A stretch of 64,000 nt of DNA from Rostratula benghalensis (lineage: Eukaryota > Chordata > Aves > Charadriiformes > Rostratulidae). The position numbers and the translations under genes are program-made. Below the pieces are notes generated by a model, which searched no databases, was not told the origin of the DNA, and was given only the letters and a program-made list of their open reading frames with translations. Shown piece by piece: positions 34,540-48,400 of the stretch (its first letter is position 1; every line of letters begins with the position of its first letter). Where the stretch lies: assembly GCA_013399305.1 (NCBI GenBank), contig VXAI01000246.1, positions 611,628 through 675,627 of the forward strand, given 5' to 3'.

Positions 34540-35420
34540 ACACTTGGCAATCATCTGTGCTTTGCACAGCACTTGTGCAGGGGCAGCTATGAACCCAAAG
34601 ATGCAAAATAACCCAAAACAGGCAAGGAGGAAAATTAAGCTTTTCTTTTGCATTGTGTTTTTGTTAATGCATGTGTATATAGAAGTTATATTCATCCTGA
34701 ATTTTCTTTGGCACCTCATTAAATGTCCCTAGTTTCCTGCTTGTAAACAGTATCTTCTGAGATCACCGTGATCTCACAGGAGCATTAGTGAATGTGTTTG
34801 GAATATTGGGCAGATGCAGAGTGGGCGCCGTTGCCAGTCCCCATATTAAAGACATTTTCTATTTATATTTGGAGGTTTTTCACTTTCTCTTCTAGGAAAT
34901 TCTGAAATACCATCGAATGTTGCTCCGGGCCAATATCACTTGGCTGACTGCAAGAGTGAAAAATCTCATAAACTGAAGATCTTGTATCTAAACCTTTTCC
35001 TTCCTAATCTCTCCGAGCGCTGCAGCCCCAGTTGACAGCTGTAGATCAAGTTTCACTCTGGAGCAAATGTTTATAACCGAGCAATAAACCCCAAAGACAG
35101 AGCTCTATGATGGAAAAGCTGACAAACCCAGCTGCAAGAGCAGGGCTACTAGACATGTCAATAATTAGCAAATGGAGCAGTGTATCTGAAGGAAGGCAAA
35201 GGAGACACGCTTGCCAGCTCCCTGGTGTTAGAAGGTATCATTGCAGAGGACAGTAAATCACACTAAATCCTGCCTTAACACCCTCCACAATAAATCCAGC
35301 ATCATCCCACATTTCTTCCCCTTCTGACAGGCAGCTAATTTACCATTTTGTTTTCCTTAAGCTAATGGCTGTTGAGGCTGATCCTAAATTAATCCTAAGC
35401 AGGCTGTTTCTCTCTTGTAC
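34540..35420. promoter_or_regulatory. AT-rich block, candidate conserved non-coding element
   Basis: About 0.9 kb of AT-richer, non-repetitive DNA with several AATAA, TAATTA and GTAAACA-type cores. No exon or transposon recognised. Confidence 0.3.
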
Positions 35421-38400
35421 AAAAGGACGTGAAATTCCACATTTTAGAGGGGTAAAAACGCCAGGCGGCTCCAGATTGAAAGCAGAGCTGCTGACTTGGG
35501 GGATTTTCCTTGCCACCCACAGAATTCCTTGCCAAGCAGGTGCCCGCCAGCTTGGGCTCCTCTGGCTGGGCCAGGCAAATGGTGGCAGCAGCCCCAGCTC
35601 CCGGGGCTGGGGCAGCATCACCCACTGCCCCTGCCTGACCCTCGGGAATGTGCTGTGCAGGGAAGGGGCATTGGGCTGTTCCTAGAGCAGACAAAGTCAA
35701 CCTGAATTCACCAGTTTCAGTTGCATTAGGTGGAAAAGCAAGTGACAGGTCTCATCCTACACCACAGGTATCATCCAGCCTCAGTGACGCTGCCTGTTCA
35801 GCTTCAGCCTTGCCCAGCCGGGCTCCATGTCCTGCTCCACGTAAAACTGAGGAAAGGCCCTCATCTGCTGGCTTCCCCACATCCCCTAACCCACCATTCA
35901 AGCATGGGCTTCCTCCCCCCGTTAAAAACCTGCCATTTTTTGGTCTGAGTTCATCCCTCTCCGCTTCCTGCCCTGCATCCCCCTCTGCCCCTCTTGGCCA
36001 GGGAAAAGTCTTTCCTCCATGGAAAGCCCACCCTGCCTGGGGACCACCAGGACATCCAGGATGGGGCCAAACTGCCTTCTGCCAGGAGCTGCATCCCTCA
36101 GACCCTGGCACCAGCTGGGGGCAGGGGGTGTCTGGAGCTCAGGTGGCAGCTCCAGCACCGAGCACCACAGCTTCTGTCAGACCCGGAGCTCTGCGCCCTC
36201 CACATTAACCCTGTGTGCAGGTACCAGTGCCTACAAGTTCTCAGCTGGCACGGAGGGTGCATTACTCATCCCCGGTGCCTCATCAGCCCTTTGATAATAT
36301 CTCAGCATAAGCAAAAAGCAAAAAAGACGCTTGTCGAGAAAGCAGAAGGAAAGCAAGAAGGGCCTGAAGTTGTCTCTGACGCTCCTGCCCTCGACCTGCT
36401 GCGTGCTGCTTCTCTGCACCCTGCTCAGACACGGGGCTCTGCTTCTCAGAAGCCGTATCTCCTGCAGAATGACTGATAGCCCAGGCAACTGTTTTTAATA
36501 ATATCTGAACACCTGCAGTCCTCGGTCCCCGGTCATATAGAGTTATCCCAAGTGCCCAATTTATTTCATAAACAGCTGCTCTGGTTGCAAAGACAACGAT
36601 CCAGATCTTGACATGGCCTGCACGGGGACACGCACAGGGATCAGGCGTGGCGGCACACAGGGTCATGCCGTCCACGGGGAGACCTGGTCATGAGAGGCAG
36701 GGGACCTGACTCTCTGGTGGGATCACCCAGGCATTCCTTGGCTTCCTGGCCAGAGCCACCAGGCTGCTGGCCTCGCTGGGAGGGGACGGCACCGGCAGTG
36801 GATGGGGAGTGTGTCTCCAGCCAGGGTTGTCCCCAGGGGAGGCCACCCTGGTTTGCTGCTGAGCAGCCATGAGCTGCAGAGCTGTGGAAATGACTTCTGC
36901 ATAAAACTCTGTGTGTGTGATGAAGAGCAAGACCCTCACGCCCCATCCCACCCCAGACGGGGTGCAGGCACCTGCCAGGTGCCTGCCTGCAGCCCCTGCA
37001 CTGCCACGGGCAGATGAGGAGGGGTCTGAAGGGCTCTGGCCTCCTGCTCACCAAGACTGGGGCAGAAGGCAGAGTTCAAGTGGTGGATGCCTGCATCCCA
37101 GCGAGCTGCCCTGCTTTTCAGGATCCCTCTTTCATGCCTGCCGGGCTTTCTGATGCTGTGCCCCGAACAGGCTGGACATTCCACCTCTTTCCAAGGAGCG
37201 AGGTTGTGTGCATGTTGGGAAACGCTCCTTTCTCATTTGCTTCGAAGGCCCTTTTCCCCTGTTGTTTAAGGAATGCTGTTTGAATTAGCTCCACGGATTG
37301 CAAACAGACCCTGTTGTTTTCCTTTCCCAGTGCAGGGAGGCTTCTGTTCTCTCTGGCCTGCTGGATTAACCGGGGGGCCTCACACACTGACCCCTCTGCA
37401 GCTCAGGGAAGCTAATTTAATCCCAATATTGTTACAGATCACAGCAGGACGGATCTCACAGATTCCTTGAGGCAAACCAGCACTGAGCTCTGGCAGAGAC
37501 AGCAATGCACTGTGTTTGTAGAGGCAGGAGCTGCTACAATATTTTTTTCTGTAAAATTTCCTCTACAAAATTTGTGAGCCTGGTTAGGACAGTGGGGACA
37601 CCCTGAGCATGGGGGTGACACTGAGGATCTGCTCCACCTGCATCCCCCAGCACCCCCTGGCATGTAGGAGAGTGCAGGGCCACTCTGGATCTCGATTTCT
37701 TTCTCCTCATTAATTTGGCCCTTGGTACCGACTCCTGGAGCTGGATTTTTGTGATGTGTTGTCATCAGACCATACATGACAACTGCAGCCAAGCCAGCAC
37801 CTGCCCAGTCCCTGTGGCAGTCCCTGGGCAGGTCCCCTTACTCCACATCTCCGAGATGGAGCCACCCCCATCATGAGTTGGGGCTCTTCCCCAGAATTGC
37901 TGTCACTGTGGGGATGGCAGCTCCATCCTCTCTCAGCCTGTCCTCACAGCAGAGGGGTTCCAGCCCTGGAACCCTCATCCATCACACAGTGCTAATCCGT
38001 TTCCAAAGCACATCACACTCCGCACTCGGGCTGAAGCAGGGTCTGCTCCAGGGGCCAACATGTGAGAGGACGAGAGGACAACCAGCCCAGCCGGTCGCAG
38101 CCAAGGAGGGTGTGCAGCCCCCATGAGTTGGGAAGAGCAGCAGGGCACAGGAGCCACTGGGATTCCTGGGGGAAGCCCTGTCTCTCCTAGTATCACTCTG
38201 GGGGCTTTGATGTTCGGGAAAAGTCAATTGCTTTGGGACGCTATTAAAGGCAAGTTTAAATGATGACACACCACAGGGCTGGGACTTCCAGCATTTCTTG
38301 TAACTCCGTCCAGAGCTGGAAGTGGAAGAGGCCACTGGCACAGCCAAGAGGACACGAAACTGAGAGCCTTTGCAGCAGGAGTGGCTCCGTGAAGAGCTTG

Positions 38401-41400
38401 TCCCTCTCCAGACATCTGCCTCCTCCCTTCTGTCTCCACTGCCATTGCACCCAGCAGCCACAGGGCAGGAGTGGGTGCTGCCATGGGGCTGGGCTGGCCC
38501 TCCTTCCCCAGGAGCATGGGGCAGAGTCTGGGGAGCTGGGATGGGGTGCCCGGGGGAGCCACAGACCAAAGAGAACAGTCCCTGGGGTCTGGGCACAGGG
38601 ATGGGAGCTGGGAATGGGGGCGTCTGCTTGAGCCCATCCTCCTCTCAGCCACGAGCAAATCTTGGGAACATTCCTGCTAGATGACATTTCCCAGGGCATT
38701 GAGAAAAGAAAAAAAAAAAAAAAAAAAAAGGAACTTTTTTTTTTCCCAATATAAATTCTTGCAACATTTAAAAAAACACACAATAGCTGTAAGCCCTGAA
38801 ACGGCTGGGGGTAAAAAAGCTACAGCTTGGCACTACCATCCCCACCAATGGCTGAATCCCAGATGTGAGACATCATGTGTGACAAAACCCCAGAGGAAGG
38901 ACACGGAGGAAGCATGTAATTGTTGTGGGCTCCCATCACTGCATGGAGATGCAGGCTGGTGACCTCGGGAGTCCCGAGTCCCCCTGTCAGTGACCTGTGA
39001 GAGGAAAGAGCCACAACCCTCTGGGCTGGCCCTGGGTCCGACATGGGGACCAGGAGCAGCTGGTGCCAGGGTGATCCCCTGGCTTGGCTCCTCGCTGCCC
39101 CGGCAGTGCCCTCGCAGAAAGCATCCCGCTGGCGGGGGTTTGGGTCCCTTGGATGGTTTTGGGACCGTGGGGTGATTTGGGGACCCCGCTGACCCACAAA
39201 AGGTCACAGCACTCACATTGGTGCTCCAGGTCACACAAAAGCAGCACCGAGGGGTGAATAGTGCCTGTCCCCGTGTCCCCAAGAATGGCACACAAGCCCA
39301 CGCAGGAATGTCACTGCTCTGACACCAGCCTGAATCAACCCGCTGAACACGTATGCAGCAAAGGCTGTAGAAATGTGCTTGGTCCTCTGAGACATTTGCA
39401 GTACACCTATAATGATGCTAATTACAATTAAAGACTATCTCCTGCGACTGCGCTGAAGGAGCCCGGTCAGGGCTGCGTGCAGGACCTGTCTTCTGCTCAG
39501 CACCGTGGCTCTCCGGAGATTTCCAGTGGAGCCGAAAAGCCGTGCTGGTGTGGATGGGCTATGTCTACATATTGTGTTCTAAACCATATAATTAATTGAA
39601 TGCAGTGCTCTGCGAGGAGCTAATTCTGCCCAGGGATTTTGGTAATTGTGCAGACATTGAGAGGAGAGAGGCCTGGCCCTGCACGGCGGGGAGCTGGGCG
39701 GCGCTGGGGGCCAGCCCTGCTCTCACAGACGGAGGAGGCAGGGCAGAGCAGGGATTGAGGGCAGAGAGTGGGGATTTAGGTTCCTGGGGCTGGGGCAAGA
39801 GGAAAGATGAGCCCGAGATGGGGAGGATGAGGAGAAGATGAAGAACTGAAGGGCAGGACAGCTGCCATGCTGGGTCAGGCAGCCCCAGCTGCCACGGCTC
39901 AACAGGAGGGATGAGCAGAATTGCTACAGCAGCTCTTCCCACTTTCTCATTCTCTCTTTCCCTCCCATTTTCCTCAGTTTTTGCAACTGTTCATTATGCA
40001 GGACCTCAAGGCAAGGCTGGCCCCTGCCCTCATTGCCCCACACCACCCCGTACTGTGGCTCTTGTTGCACCCACCATCCCCATGTTAAATATCTGTGTCT
40101 GCAAGGGAAGTACCTCTACGTGTTTTCAACTGCTACAGGATGACAGCATGAAGAAGAGGAGGGACCGAGCCTGCTGTATGAAGATGGCAGAGCAGAAAGC
40201 AATGACCCGAGGTGCAGGCTGAGGCAGGCTGTGGTGACGGAGCCAAAGCCATGTGGGGCTGTGGGGATCATGGCACGGGACGCTCCTGGCTTCCCACCTC
40301 TGTCCTAAAGTTATGCTGGACAAAACTTCCCGCAGCCAGCCACTTCCAGAGACAGTTCCAGCAAATACAGGAGATGTTGTTTCTTGGAGATGCCTTCTTA
40401 TTTACAAGGTGGGGGAGAATAATAATGCTACAATGACTGCAATGTCAGCAAGAGAGCTACCACAGCCATAACAACCTCTCACAGTGCCTCTGCCCTGGGA
40501 GCCTCAGCATTTCATTTCCAATTAAGTTTTTCATATGGTAACATTCAGAATTTTGATGGGAGATGAGGCTACTTTTGTCTAAGAGAGAACATACTTTCAC
40601 TGTTGTGCCCAGCCCAGGAATGAGTTCTCCACTATTAAAATGTAATTTAATTTATCTCCATGGACTTTGTGATGACTAGGATTTGTTCTAAGGAGACCTT
40701 TAAAGGAGAACTTTTGCATTATTAAATGTATGTGCTAGGAAGTTGAGTTCTGGCATCCTCTGATAACCAAATTTCTTTTCTATCCTCCACTATATCCATC
40801 ATGATAAAAGCTGCTGCCAAAGCCCTAACTCAAGCCATGCTTCTGGCATATTGTGAAACGAATCAGGAAAAAAAAAGAAGGGGAAAAAAAAAAAAAAAAA
40901 AGAAACCCACAAGATGCTCTAGTCCAGTATTTTTTTTAATCAAAGTTTCAAGGATATTGATGGTTTACCTCATAAGGTAAACATTTGTAGCCCAGTTCCT
41001 TTCCCAGGGCTAAACCAGAAACAAGTGGCTAGCTGAAACTGCAACTAATTTGCTCTGACAGACTCCAGTCAGCTTCAAAATGAGTTTTCTTAAAACTCAC
41101 AGGCCTTTTACGTGCGGTGCTATGGCACTGGTACCTTCCCACGGAGGCTGCAGGATGATCCCGGGCTCCAGGGATGAGCCTGGAGGATGCCCGACTCCTG
41201 CTGTGCCCCGGAGCACCCTCTGGCTGTGGGGACCACACTCTGCTGCAGGAGCCGCACGGTGCCATGGGGGTGGTGGGTGAGGGACCCTTGTCCCTTTGTC
41301 CCTGCCTCACCCTCCCGTCATGGGCAGACACTGCCTGGACTTGGGGAAGGTCGAGCCCCAGCCCCAGACCTGGCTGCACCCCTAAGGCACACAATAGGGA

Positions 41401-43780
41401 GTAGGGGGGACAACTGGGGTATGCCAGGTCCCTGCATGGCCGTTGGCATCTGGGATGACCTGGGGCAAGTCGCCTTGTGTCACAGAGATGGTCCCTCAGC
41501 TACATGGACCCGCAGACCCCTGCTTTTCTCAGATACAGCTCAAGAGGCAATGAAGGGGGCAGTTATTGTGCCAGCCACACCTTGGGGTTGTAGGCATAGC
41601 ATGAGGACAGCAAGCCCAAACCCAGAGCCAGGACACTCCAGTAATGGGCACAGCACACAAGGCTCTGCCAGCAGGTTTCTCCTGCCAACTCCCACATGGC
41701 ATGACAGCGGGGACAGCCCAACACAGGCAAGGCAGCCCAGGCTGTCCCATCAGAGCAGAACTTTGTCTCTGAAGGTTTCAGGGTGCCCCAGAGTCTCTCC
41801 AATGGCACTACTTGTGCTGCCAAACCCAACCACAGCAATGGGGTCAGGCTGGAGGGAGCCAGCCAGTCTGTGGGGACACCAGTATCGGTTTGGGCACAGC
41901 TCTCGGGGCTGTATGCGTTCTCCACTGGCAGCTGCCTCGCAGAGGATGTCCCTGCACCAGCCTTTCTCCCTGGCACACCCAGGGTTAGCTCACACTGGTT
42001 CAAGGTTCAAGCTCTGTCATCACTACCTGCCTCCCCATGGGAAAATTGATGGTTTTCACTCCAGGGAGTGAAACCTATCTATGCACCGAATCCTGGCCCC
42101 AGAGAAATCTCAGCACCTGGGAGATCCAGGTCCTCCCTGCTCTCCCAAACCTCCTTTGAGGAGTGAGGCAGCGCCTGTGTCTCCCTGTTCCCAATGGTCT
42201 CCCTGCTTCTTGTGAAGCATGGCCATGGAGCCTGCCGTTCACAGAGCAAGGAGACAGCACAAGTGATCCTTCACTCGCTTCAACAACCTCGCTGCTACTG
42301 TGCTCTCTGTTAAAAGCTCTGTGCAGAGCACGAGGTTTCCTGTGCACCAAGAGGAAGGTACCTTTTTTTAAGAGTCTAATTTTTATGACTTCCCCGATGC
42401 ATTGGCTTGTGGAGCGGAGCCGCAGCGAACTCCGCCACGGAAAGAGCTCCCTTCCCTAGGAGCGTCTCCAGGGCATAACAACGGCTCTGCAGCCGAGGGA
42501 GAGCCAAGGTGATTTCACCACCAGGCCTGGCATCGCCCCCAGGACTCGGCGCGGAGCAGCACCTCGCTGGCACAGCTGGCATGCCCGCCCGGCGGGTCGC
42601 GGGGCTGGCGCGGGAGGACGACGTGCCTGTGCAGTCCCGGCTGCCGACTGCAGAAAGCTGCTGCTCTGTTTTGCGTATAAGTCAAAACCTGTAAGCTACT
42701 GGTTAGAGAGACACTCGCTTATTTCAGCAGCTGAAGTGGGAGAAGGGAGAGAGCTGCCAGATCCCAGCTGGTCTCTGCTCCGGGAGCTGATGGAGGATTA
42801 GCCCAGCAGCGTGTCTTTACAAATTGTCGGTTCCCAGAGTACACAAAACAAAGCTCTGAGGACTGAGCGTCCCAGGCAAATACCTTGGAAACCTGACAGT
42901 GCCTTCCACCCAGACACGCAGATACGGGGACCCTGGCATCCTGTGGTCCCCACAGATCCCTGCCTGTCCCGTGGAACTTCAGTCTCAGCAAACACAGCGT
43001 TGGGGCCAGTGGCTCAGAGCAGATCCCTCCTGCCTGCAGCCCAGCAGCTGCCTGCCAAGCCTCTCCCTCCCCGTGCTGGTGCCCCACAAACTAGAGAGGC
43101 TTTGCAAAGTGACCATGGGTCACTCCTGGCACATCCTGGTGCAAGGAAGCCATCTGCCCTGGAGCACAGGGAGGCTGCTGGAGTCGCTTCTCTGCCCCAC
43201 ACAAGCTCAACTTTCTCAGCAAGGCATCAGCCCTGGGGGCTTGGGGTGGCCTTACGGTCCACAGACAGGCCCAGAACTGCAGCAACAAATGGCTCCGGGG
43301 GAAGCTGCCACAACCCAACGTCTGCAGCCCTCCCAGCCCGGCATCATGCGCTGGGAGATGCAGGGCTGTGCCTGCTGCTCAGGCTTGTGCCGGGGCCGCC
43401 TGTCCCCACTGCCCTTGGCTGACACCGTGGCACATCCTGCACCCTGTCCCAGCTCCTTGCCTGGATGATGCTGGGAGGCTGTGGCATGTGCCAGGTCTGA
43501 GCTGACGCTGTCCCTGTGCCTGCTGCTGCCTGTGGGCACAGGGATGTGCCGGGCACTCTCCCTGTTCCTTCCTTCAGCCAGCCCTGCCATTAAACCCATC
43601 GCACTAGGGGCAGGGGAGCAGTTGTGCTGCTGGAAAGCAAATAGTGCCAGGCTGTGGCAGGCATGGGGAGAGGCAGGCTGCCCACTGCCTGCTGCCTGTT
43701 CCCTGCTGCCTGTTCCCTGCTGCCTGTTCCCGCTGCCACCCTCCCGCACGGGGCCGGGGCCTCCCCGCCGGCCGCCCTGT
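35421..43780. other. Non-coding DNA with interspersed AT-rich islands
   Basis: No coding exon recognised. AT-rich islands lie at 39340-39440, 39565-39660 and 40490-41050; A21 followed by T10 lies at 38709-38744, and an A-rich tract at 40868-40902. A CpG-bearing patch at 42410-42650 is a weak promoter candidate. Confidence 0.55.
43691..43732. repeat. 14-bp tandem repeat
   Basis: Three near-perfect copies of gctgcctgttccct, with a decayed partial copy just before. Confidence 0.92.
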
Positions 43781-43799
43781 CACACGCGGTGGCGGAGCT

Positions 43800-44130
43800 A
43801 GAAACTCTCACCACTTGTTTCACGGGAACTTCCGACGTTTCAAAAATTGTTTTCACTCTGGCTTGGAACGAAGACAAATATTTCAGAAATTTCCTGGATA
43901 ACATAAAGTTTAAAATATCCTTCCAACCCAAAATAGAAGCAGTAGGCTATCTCGGCTCTTGCGTTATGTCATATCACGCCAGCTCATGGTACACTGCGCA
44001 GCATTACAAACGGCATGTCATGAGGAGATGTAAACAAAAATACAAATAATGCCAACCAGAGAGGAAAAATGAAATGCTGAAATGAGAAATTCTCTACTAC
44101 GATTGTTTTTTTTTTTCCCCCCCTCCCTTG
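43800..44130. promoter_or_regulatory. AT-rich block next to a CpG island
   Basis: Non-repetitive AT-rich sequence immediately left of the 44.2 kb CpG-rich patch. Candidate regulatory element; no gene seen. Confidence 0.3.
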
Positions 44131-44179
44131 TGCAAATTAATTCTCCGTGGGAAATTGCTTGGATTTGACAAAAGAGCAC

Positions 44180-44790
44180 GGTCTGGCCAAAGCGGCCCCC
44201 GTCTATTCTCCGGAGAAGAAGGAGCACGCTGCCGGCACTCCTCGCCAGCCCCATCCAGCCTCACAGACCGGCAGCGATGCCGCCGCAGCTGGGTCCAGGC
44301 TGTCCCCTCTCCTGCCGGCCCCCTGCCCTCCTGCCCCCTGCTCCCTGCCCGCGCTCGACCCCTTATCTTGTTTCTGGCAAGCCAAGGTCAGGCGCGCGCT
44401 GCGGTCAGCTCGGGCCCCCGCTGTCCGCCAGCAGAGATAACCCCGAGATGGATAAAGCCGGGCGCTGGGGTTAACGGAGCCTCCGTGGGGAGCAGAGGAG
44501 GAGGAGGTGGCGTGGTCCGGCTCTGCCCGGTGCCGGCCGCAGAGGGGCCGCGTTTGGGGACGGCTCTTACCTTGGCTCAGCTCTGCCCGGCCGGGGCTGG
44601 CTCCTGCCCTCCCTGTGCCCAGCGCATCGCCCACCCGGGCGGCCGCTCAGTGCCGGCACGGCTGCCCCACGCCGGGGCTCTGCGCCGGGTGGACCTCCGG
44701 GCGCCGGCTGGCACCCATCCCCCTGTCTGCCCCGTGCCTCTCCGAAAAGGCACTGCTGGGAAGGAGCGCCGAGGCTCATGTCTCCGGCGC
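44180..44790. promoter_or_regulatory. CpG-rich island with minus-strand donor, candidate distal RSPO1 promoter
   Basis: GC- and CpG-dense for about 600 bases. On the minus strand a strong donor CAAG|GTAAGA ends a putative exon at 44571. A perfect NR5A1/SF-1-type half site CCAAGGTCA lies at 44382-44390 beside a GATA core. The distance to the RSPO1 acceptor is 20.7 kb. It could equally be the promoter of a plus-strand non-coding RNA. Confidence 0.35.
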
Positions 44791-44894
44791 TGTATCCACC
44801 CCTTCCCACCCTCTTGGGGTTCGGTCCTGCCAGTTCCACTTGTGGGCTGTCCTCACCACTTTGGGCCTTTCTACCGCTCCCCTTCTTGTGGCTC

Positions 44895-45420
44895 CGGATG
44901 TCACCACAGACACGCTTTTATGAGAGTGGGCTTGTGCAAGGCTTGTATAAAGTGTTCTCAGAAATACGAGGTCCTGTCATTTGTAAAACTAATAAAAATG
45001 TCCAATAATTTTTACAAGGGAAAAATGAGTCATTGGATGGCACATTTCTCATTACTGGCATTTTACAATTAAAATGAGCATCTCTTGAATCAATCCAAAG
45101 CTCTTATTGTTAGCAGACACTAATAACTTCCTGAGCTATTGAAGATACTTCTTTTCTGAAGAAACATGACCCCTGACCACGGCATTTCTCGTCGAGAGCG
45201 GTATCCAGCTGAGACCAGCTCTGCTCAGCTCCTGCTGGAGTGGTTTCAAACACATCCTGATGAGACTGGTGGCTATAACTGGGTGGGAAATTGTTTCTGA
45301 GCCCTCAAAAATGCTCAAGATTTCAAAATTTTTCCCGCTCCACATGGGGATGAATCCAGAATTGTTCAACATTTTTACCAAAACCAAAAAAAAAATTAAA
45401 AAAATAATAAAAAAAGGATC
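44895..45420. other. AT-rich block
   Basis: AT-rich unique sequence, with an A-rich tract at 45380-45416. No exon recognised. Confidence 0.4.
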
Positions 45421-48400
45421 CTCATGGAAGCCAGCTCCGGAATCACCAATAGCCATGGGTTACGCTGAGCCGGGCGAAACGGGGACTCCCACCCGGCCTG
45501 GCCCGGCGGCGGCTCGGACCCCCACGCTGGTGGCTGCTCTGGCATGAGCCGACTTCTCCTCCCAGCATGGGACACCCGGCCCAGCCCCCGTGACCTTCTC
45601 TGGTGAAAAATGAATCCGGTGAAAAATGAATCCAGTGAAACTTTCCCGGTTTCACTGCAGCGCTTGCGCACGCGTGGCCAAGCCCCACACCAGAGCCAGA
45701 CCAGCAAAGCGGGGTCATCACCACCTTCTGCCCTCGGAAGACAGAGGTTTTTTTCAACGGGTTGTCTTTTCAAAACCCACTGGAATCTTCAGGACCATGT
45801 AGGAGGGGGCAAATTGTCAACGGGCACCAAGCCCATCTGCTGCTGTCTTCGGAAAATCTGCCTTCCTCCAGATGTCCCGGGATGGGTCCTGGTATCCAGA
45901 ATCACCACCTGCTTCTGAAAATGGATGCCCTGAGAGCAAATGAGGAATGGTCTGAGAAGGCAGTCCCACAGTGGCCTGAGTGCCCCCAGCCAGACCTTCT
46001 CTGCCCACAAGGGAGTTCAGCATCAGGAGAATATTCGGAGAAGAGTCAGTTTGGCTGCAGGACTCACTTCTCAAAGCTTCTCCAGATGAAGCAAAATGGA
46101 ATAAAATGCAAAGCTCACATAACACCTGCAGCGAGGCGTCCGGGGAAAGCTGCTGCTGCTGCAGGATTTAGCAGGGATTTAGCAATTCTCCCACTTGCTG
46201 TATGGAGAACTGCCAGCCAGACCCTCAACATGTGCCCCAAGGTGCATCTCCTGGGAGATGGTGCCGAGGACAGTGTCACCGCTGCAGCCCCGAGGCACCT
46301 CATGGCCACCCACACCCTTTTCCAGGACACTCACTCCCACCTGCTGGCAAAACCCAATGAAAAGGAAATTCACTTGGGCTTTGGGTGACCTGCTCCTTCT
46401 CCTTATGTTCATGCTGGCACCATATTTGTTCTGAATTTCCTTGCAGAAGGCACCTTTTAGGAGGGCTCTTTTCCCACGCGTGGCCACCTGCAAGTCCCCA
46501 AGGCAGAGGGAGAAGTCGTTTCCCTGCCATGATGCCAGAAAAGAGAAGCCAAATTCTTCCCACATGCACAGAGAATACAGTGAGTTTCTGGATGAAAATG
46601 GACATCTTCCCTCCAAACCCTCAGCGGACCCTGGGCAGCCAGGCTGCTGTCACTTGTGGGGAGGTTCAGTCCCTATTCATACGATCAAACACGTGCAAAG
46701 CTGATGAAAAACTACCATGAAATCCCACTGCACAGCAGTAACAATGAGCAAGTGCTGGCTTCCAAACACTGCCTGCCCTGCCAACGAGCAGGCAAGTACA
46801 GATCCTGCTGGGCTGCGGGGGTCTCCAGATGCTGCTTCTGCCATCACAGAGCCCTCTTCATGCAGGTCTGCAAGAGAGAAGCCCCGACCCAGCCGCCTCT
46901 CCAGGAGCCTGCTCAAGCCCTTTGCTGGAAAACCAATGCCCCAAGACCCCTCCATGATGGAGACTCCACTCAGAGAGTCCTCCTCTGTGCTGAGCAGAGG
47001 ACTGGAGCAGGCGTTCACTGGTTCCACAGCCCAGACTGGGCACGTCAGGCAGATGCTGGGCTCTGTTCCCTGTGCCCCACACCTTCTCTGGACTCTCCTC
47101 TCCCTCCACTCGCCCCGTTTCTCTCTGGAAGGGATGGCTCTTTCTCCTGGGAAAGTGCCATGGGCTGCTGGTGCAGGGCTCAGATGTTGGGGACGAGCAG
47201 ATGAGGTTGTTTTCCATTCTCTGCTATTGTGCAATGGCTCCAGAGCTGGAGACACTTCCCACTCCTTCTCCTTTGCTACTGAACACGGGGGTTGGGACGA
47301 CAATATGTATTGTCATTTATAAGCACTGTAAGACCCTCCTGGGACCTACGTGCATAAATCTTGTGTTTGCTTTAGCCTTCTTGTTCTCTCTTCCATCCTT
47401 GCAACACAGCTTCTGCCTGCGCTCTACGTCTGTGAGACTGAGCCCGGCTGAAGTCTTGCTCCCAAGAGCATCCGCCTGTGCTGCTGCCACTCTCCTCTCT
47501 CCTGCTCCGAAGGGAGGGCCGTGGGATCCAGCCAGGCTGTCCCAGCCAAGGTCCTGCTGTGGCTGCCAGGTGCTGGAGCGCTGCGCACGCAGCGGGCACT
47601 GCCGACAGCCGGCGAGGAATGCCAAAGGGCTTCCCTTTACAGCCCTGTATTTCCTGTTAAAGTTTTATGGGATTTCCTCAGCCTTCAGATTTATGAACGT
47701 GCTCGCCTGGCTGAGGGCACGCAGGAAGCCCAGTGCGGGCACCAACTGGACGCTGGCAGAGCTTGCTGGGGGCGGGGAGACCTGCAACCAGGAGGGGACA
47801 AGGCTGGGGACCCTCCTGGCTCCCTGGTGTCCATGCCAGTGCTTGCCCATGCCAAGGTAGCCCAAACACAAGTGCCACCTGCCTGGCCATAAACCCAGCC
47901 AACCCCCCCGCACACACTGCTGGGACATCTCCCAGGTGCCACCGCAGGCCTTCGGTCCCCTGCTCCCGTGGGGCTGCTTGTGCCTGTCCCTGCAGTGGGT
48001 TCGGCGTCCCCGCCGCAGGGACTCATCGGCTGATGTCGCAGGATTTCCTCACCCCGCCGGGAACACACAATAGCCAGGACAGGCTGCTCCGCAGACACCC
48101 TAATCCCTTGGCGATTGTGCTGCATTTCGGGGGGTGACAATAGTTCAATGAGGGTTTGCAAGGTTAGCAGGAACGTTAATCCTTACAGAAGAAAAATGTG
48201 ACAATTATTTAACGGCGTGGCTGGGAGCTTTTGTGCTGCCTTTAGTGCGATGTGTTTGCACTGGGCCACGTCTCTTCTAACATATTGCCGAGGACAAATG
48301 CTACCTGGGTGCTGGCTTGGTGGCTGCGGGGACAAGAGGGGACAGGCGGCTGCTTTTGGAGCTGCCAGATGTCTGTGCTTCTGCTCCATCCCTGGGAATT

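Noticed and set aside
44128..45072. A 314-codon plus-strand frame across the 44 kb CpG-rich island
   Set aside because: Low-complexity Pro/Ala/Gly/Arg composition, no recognisable domain, and GC-rich DNA with few stop codons by chance.
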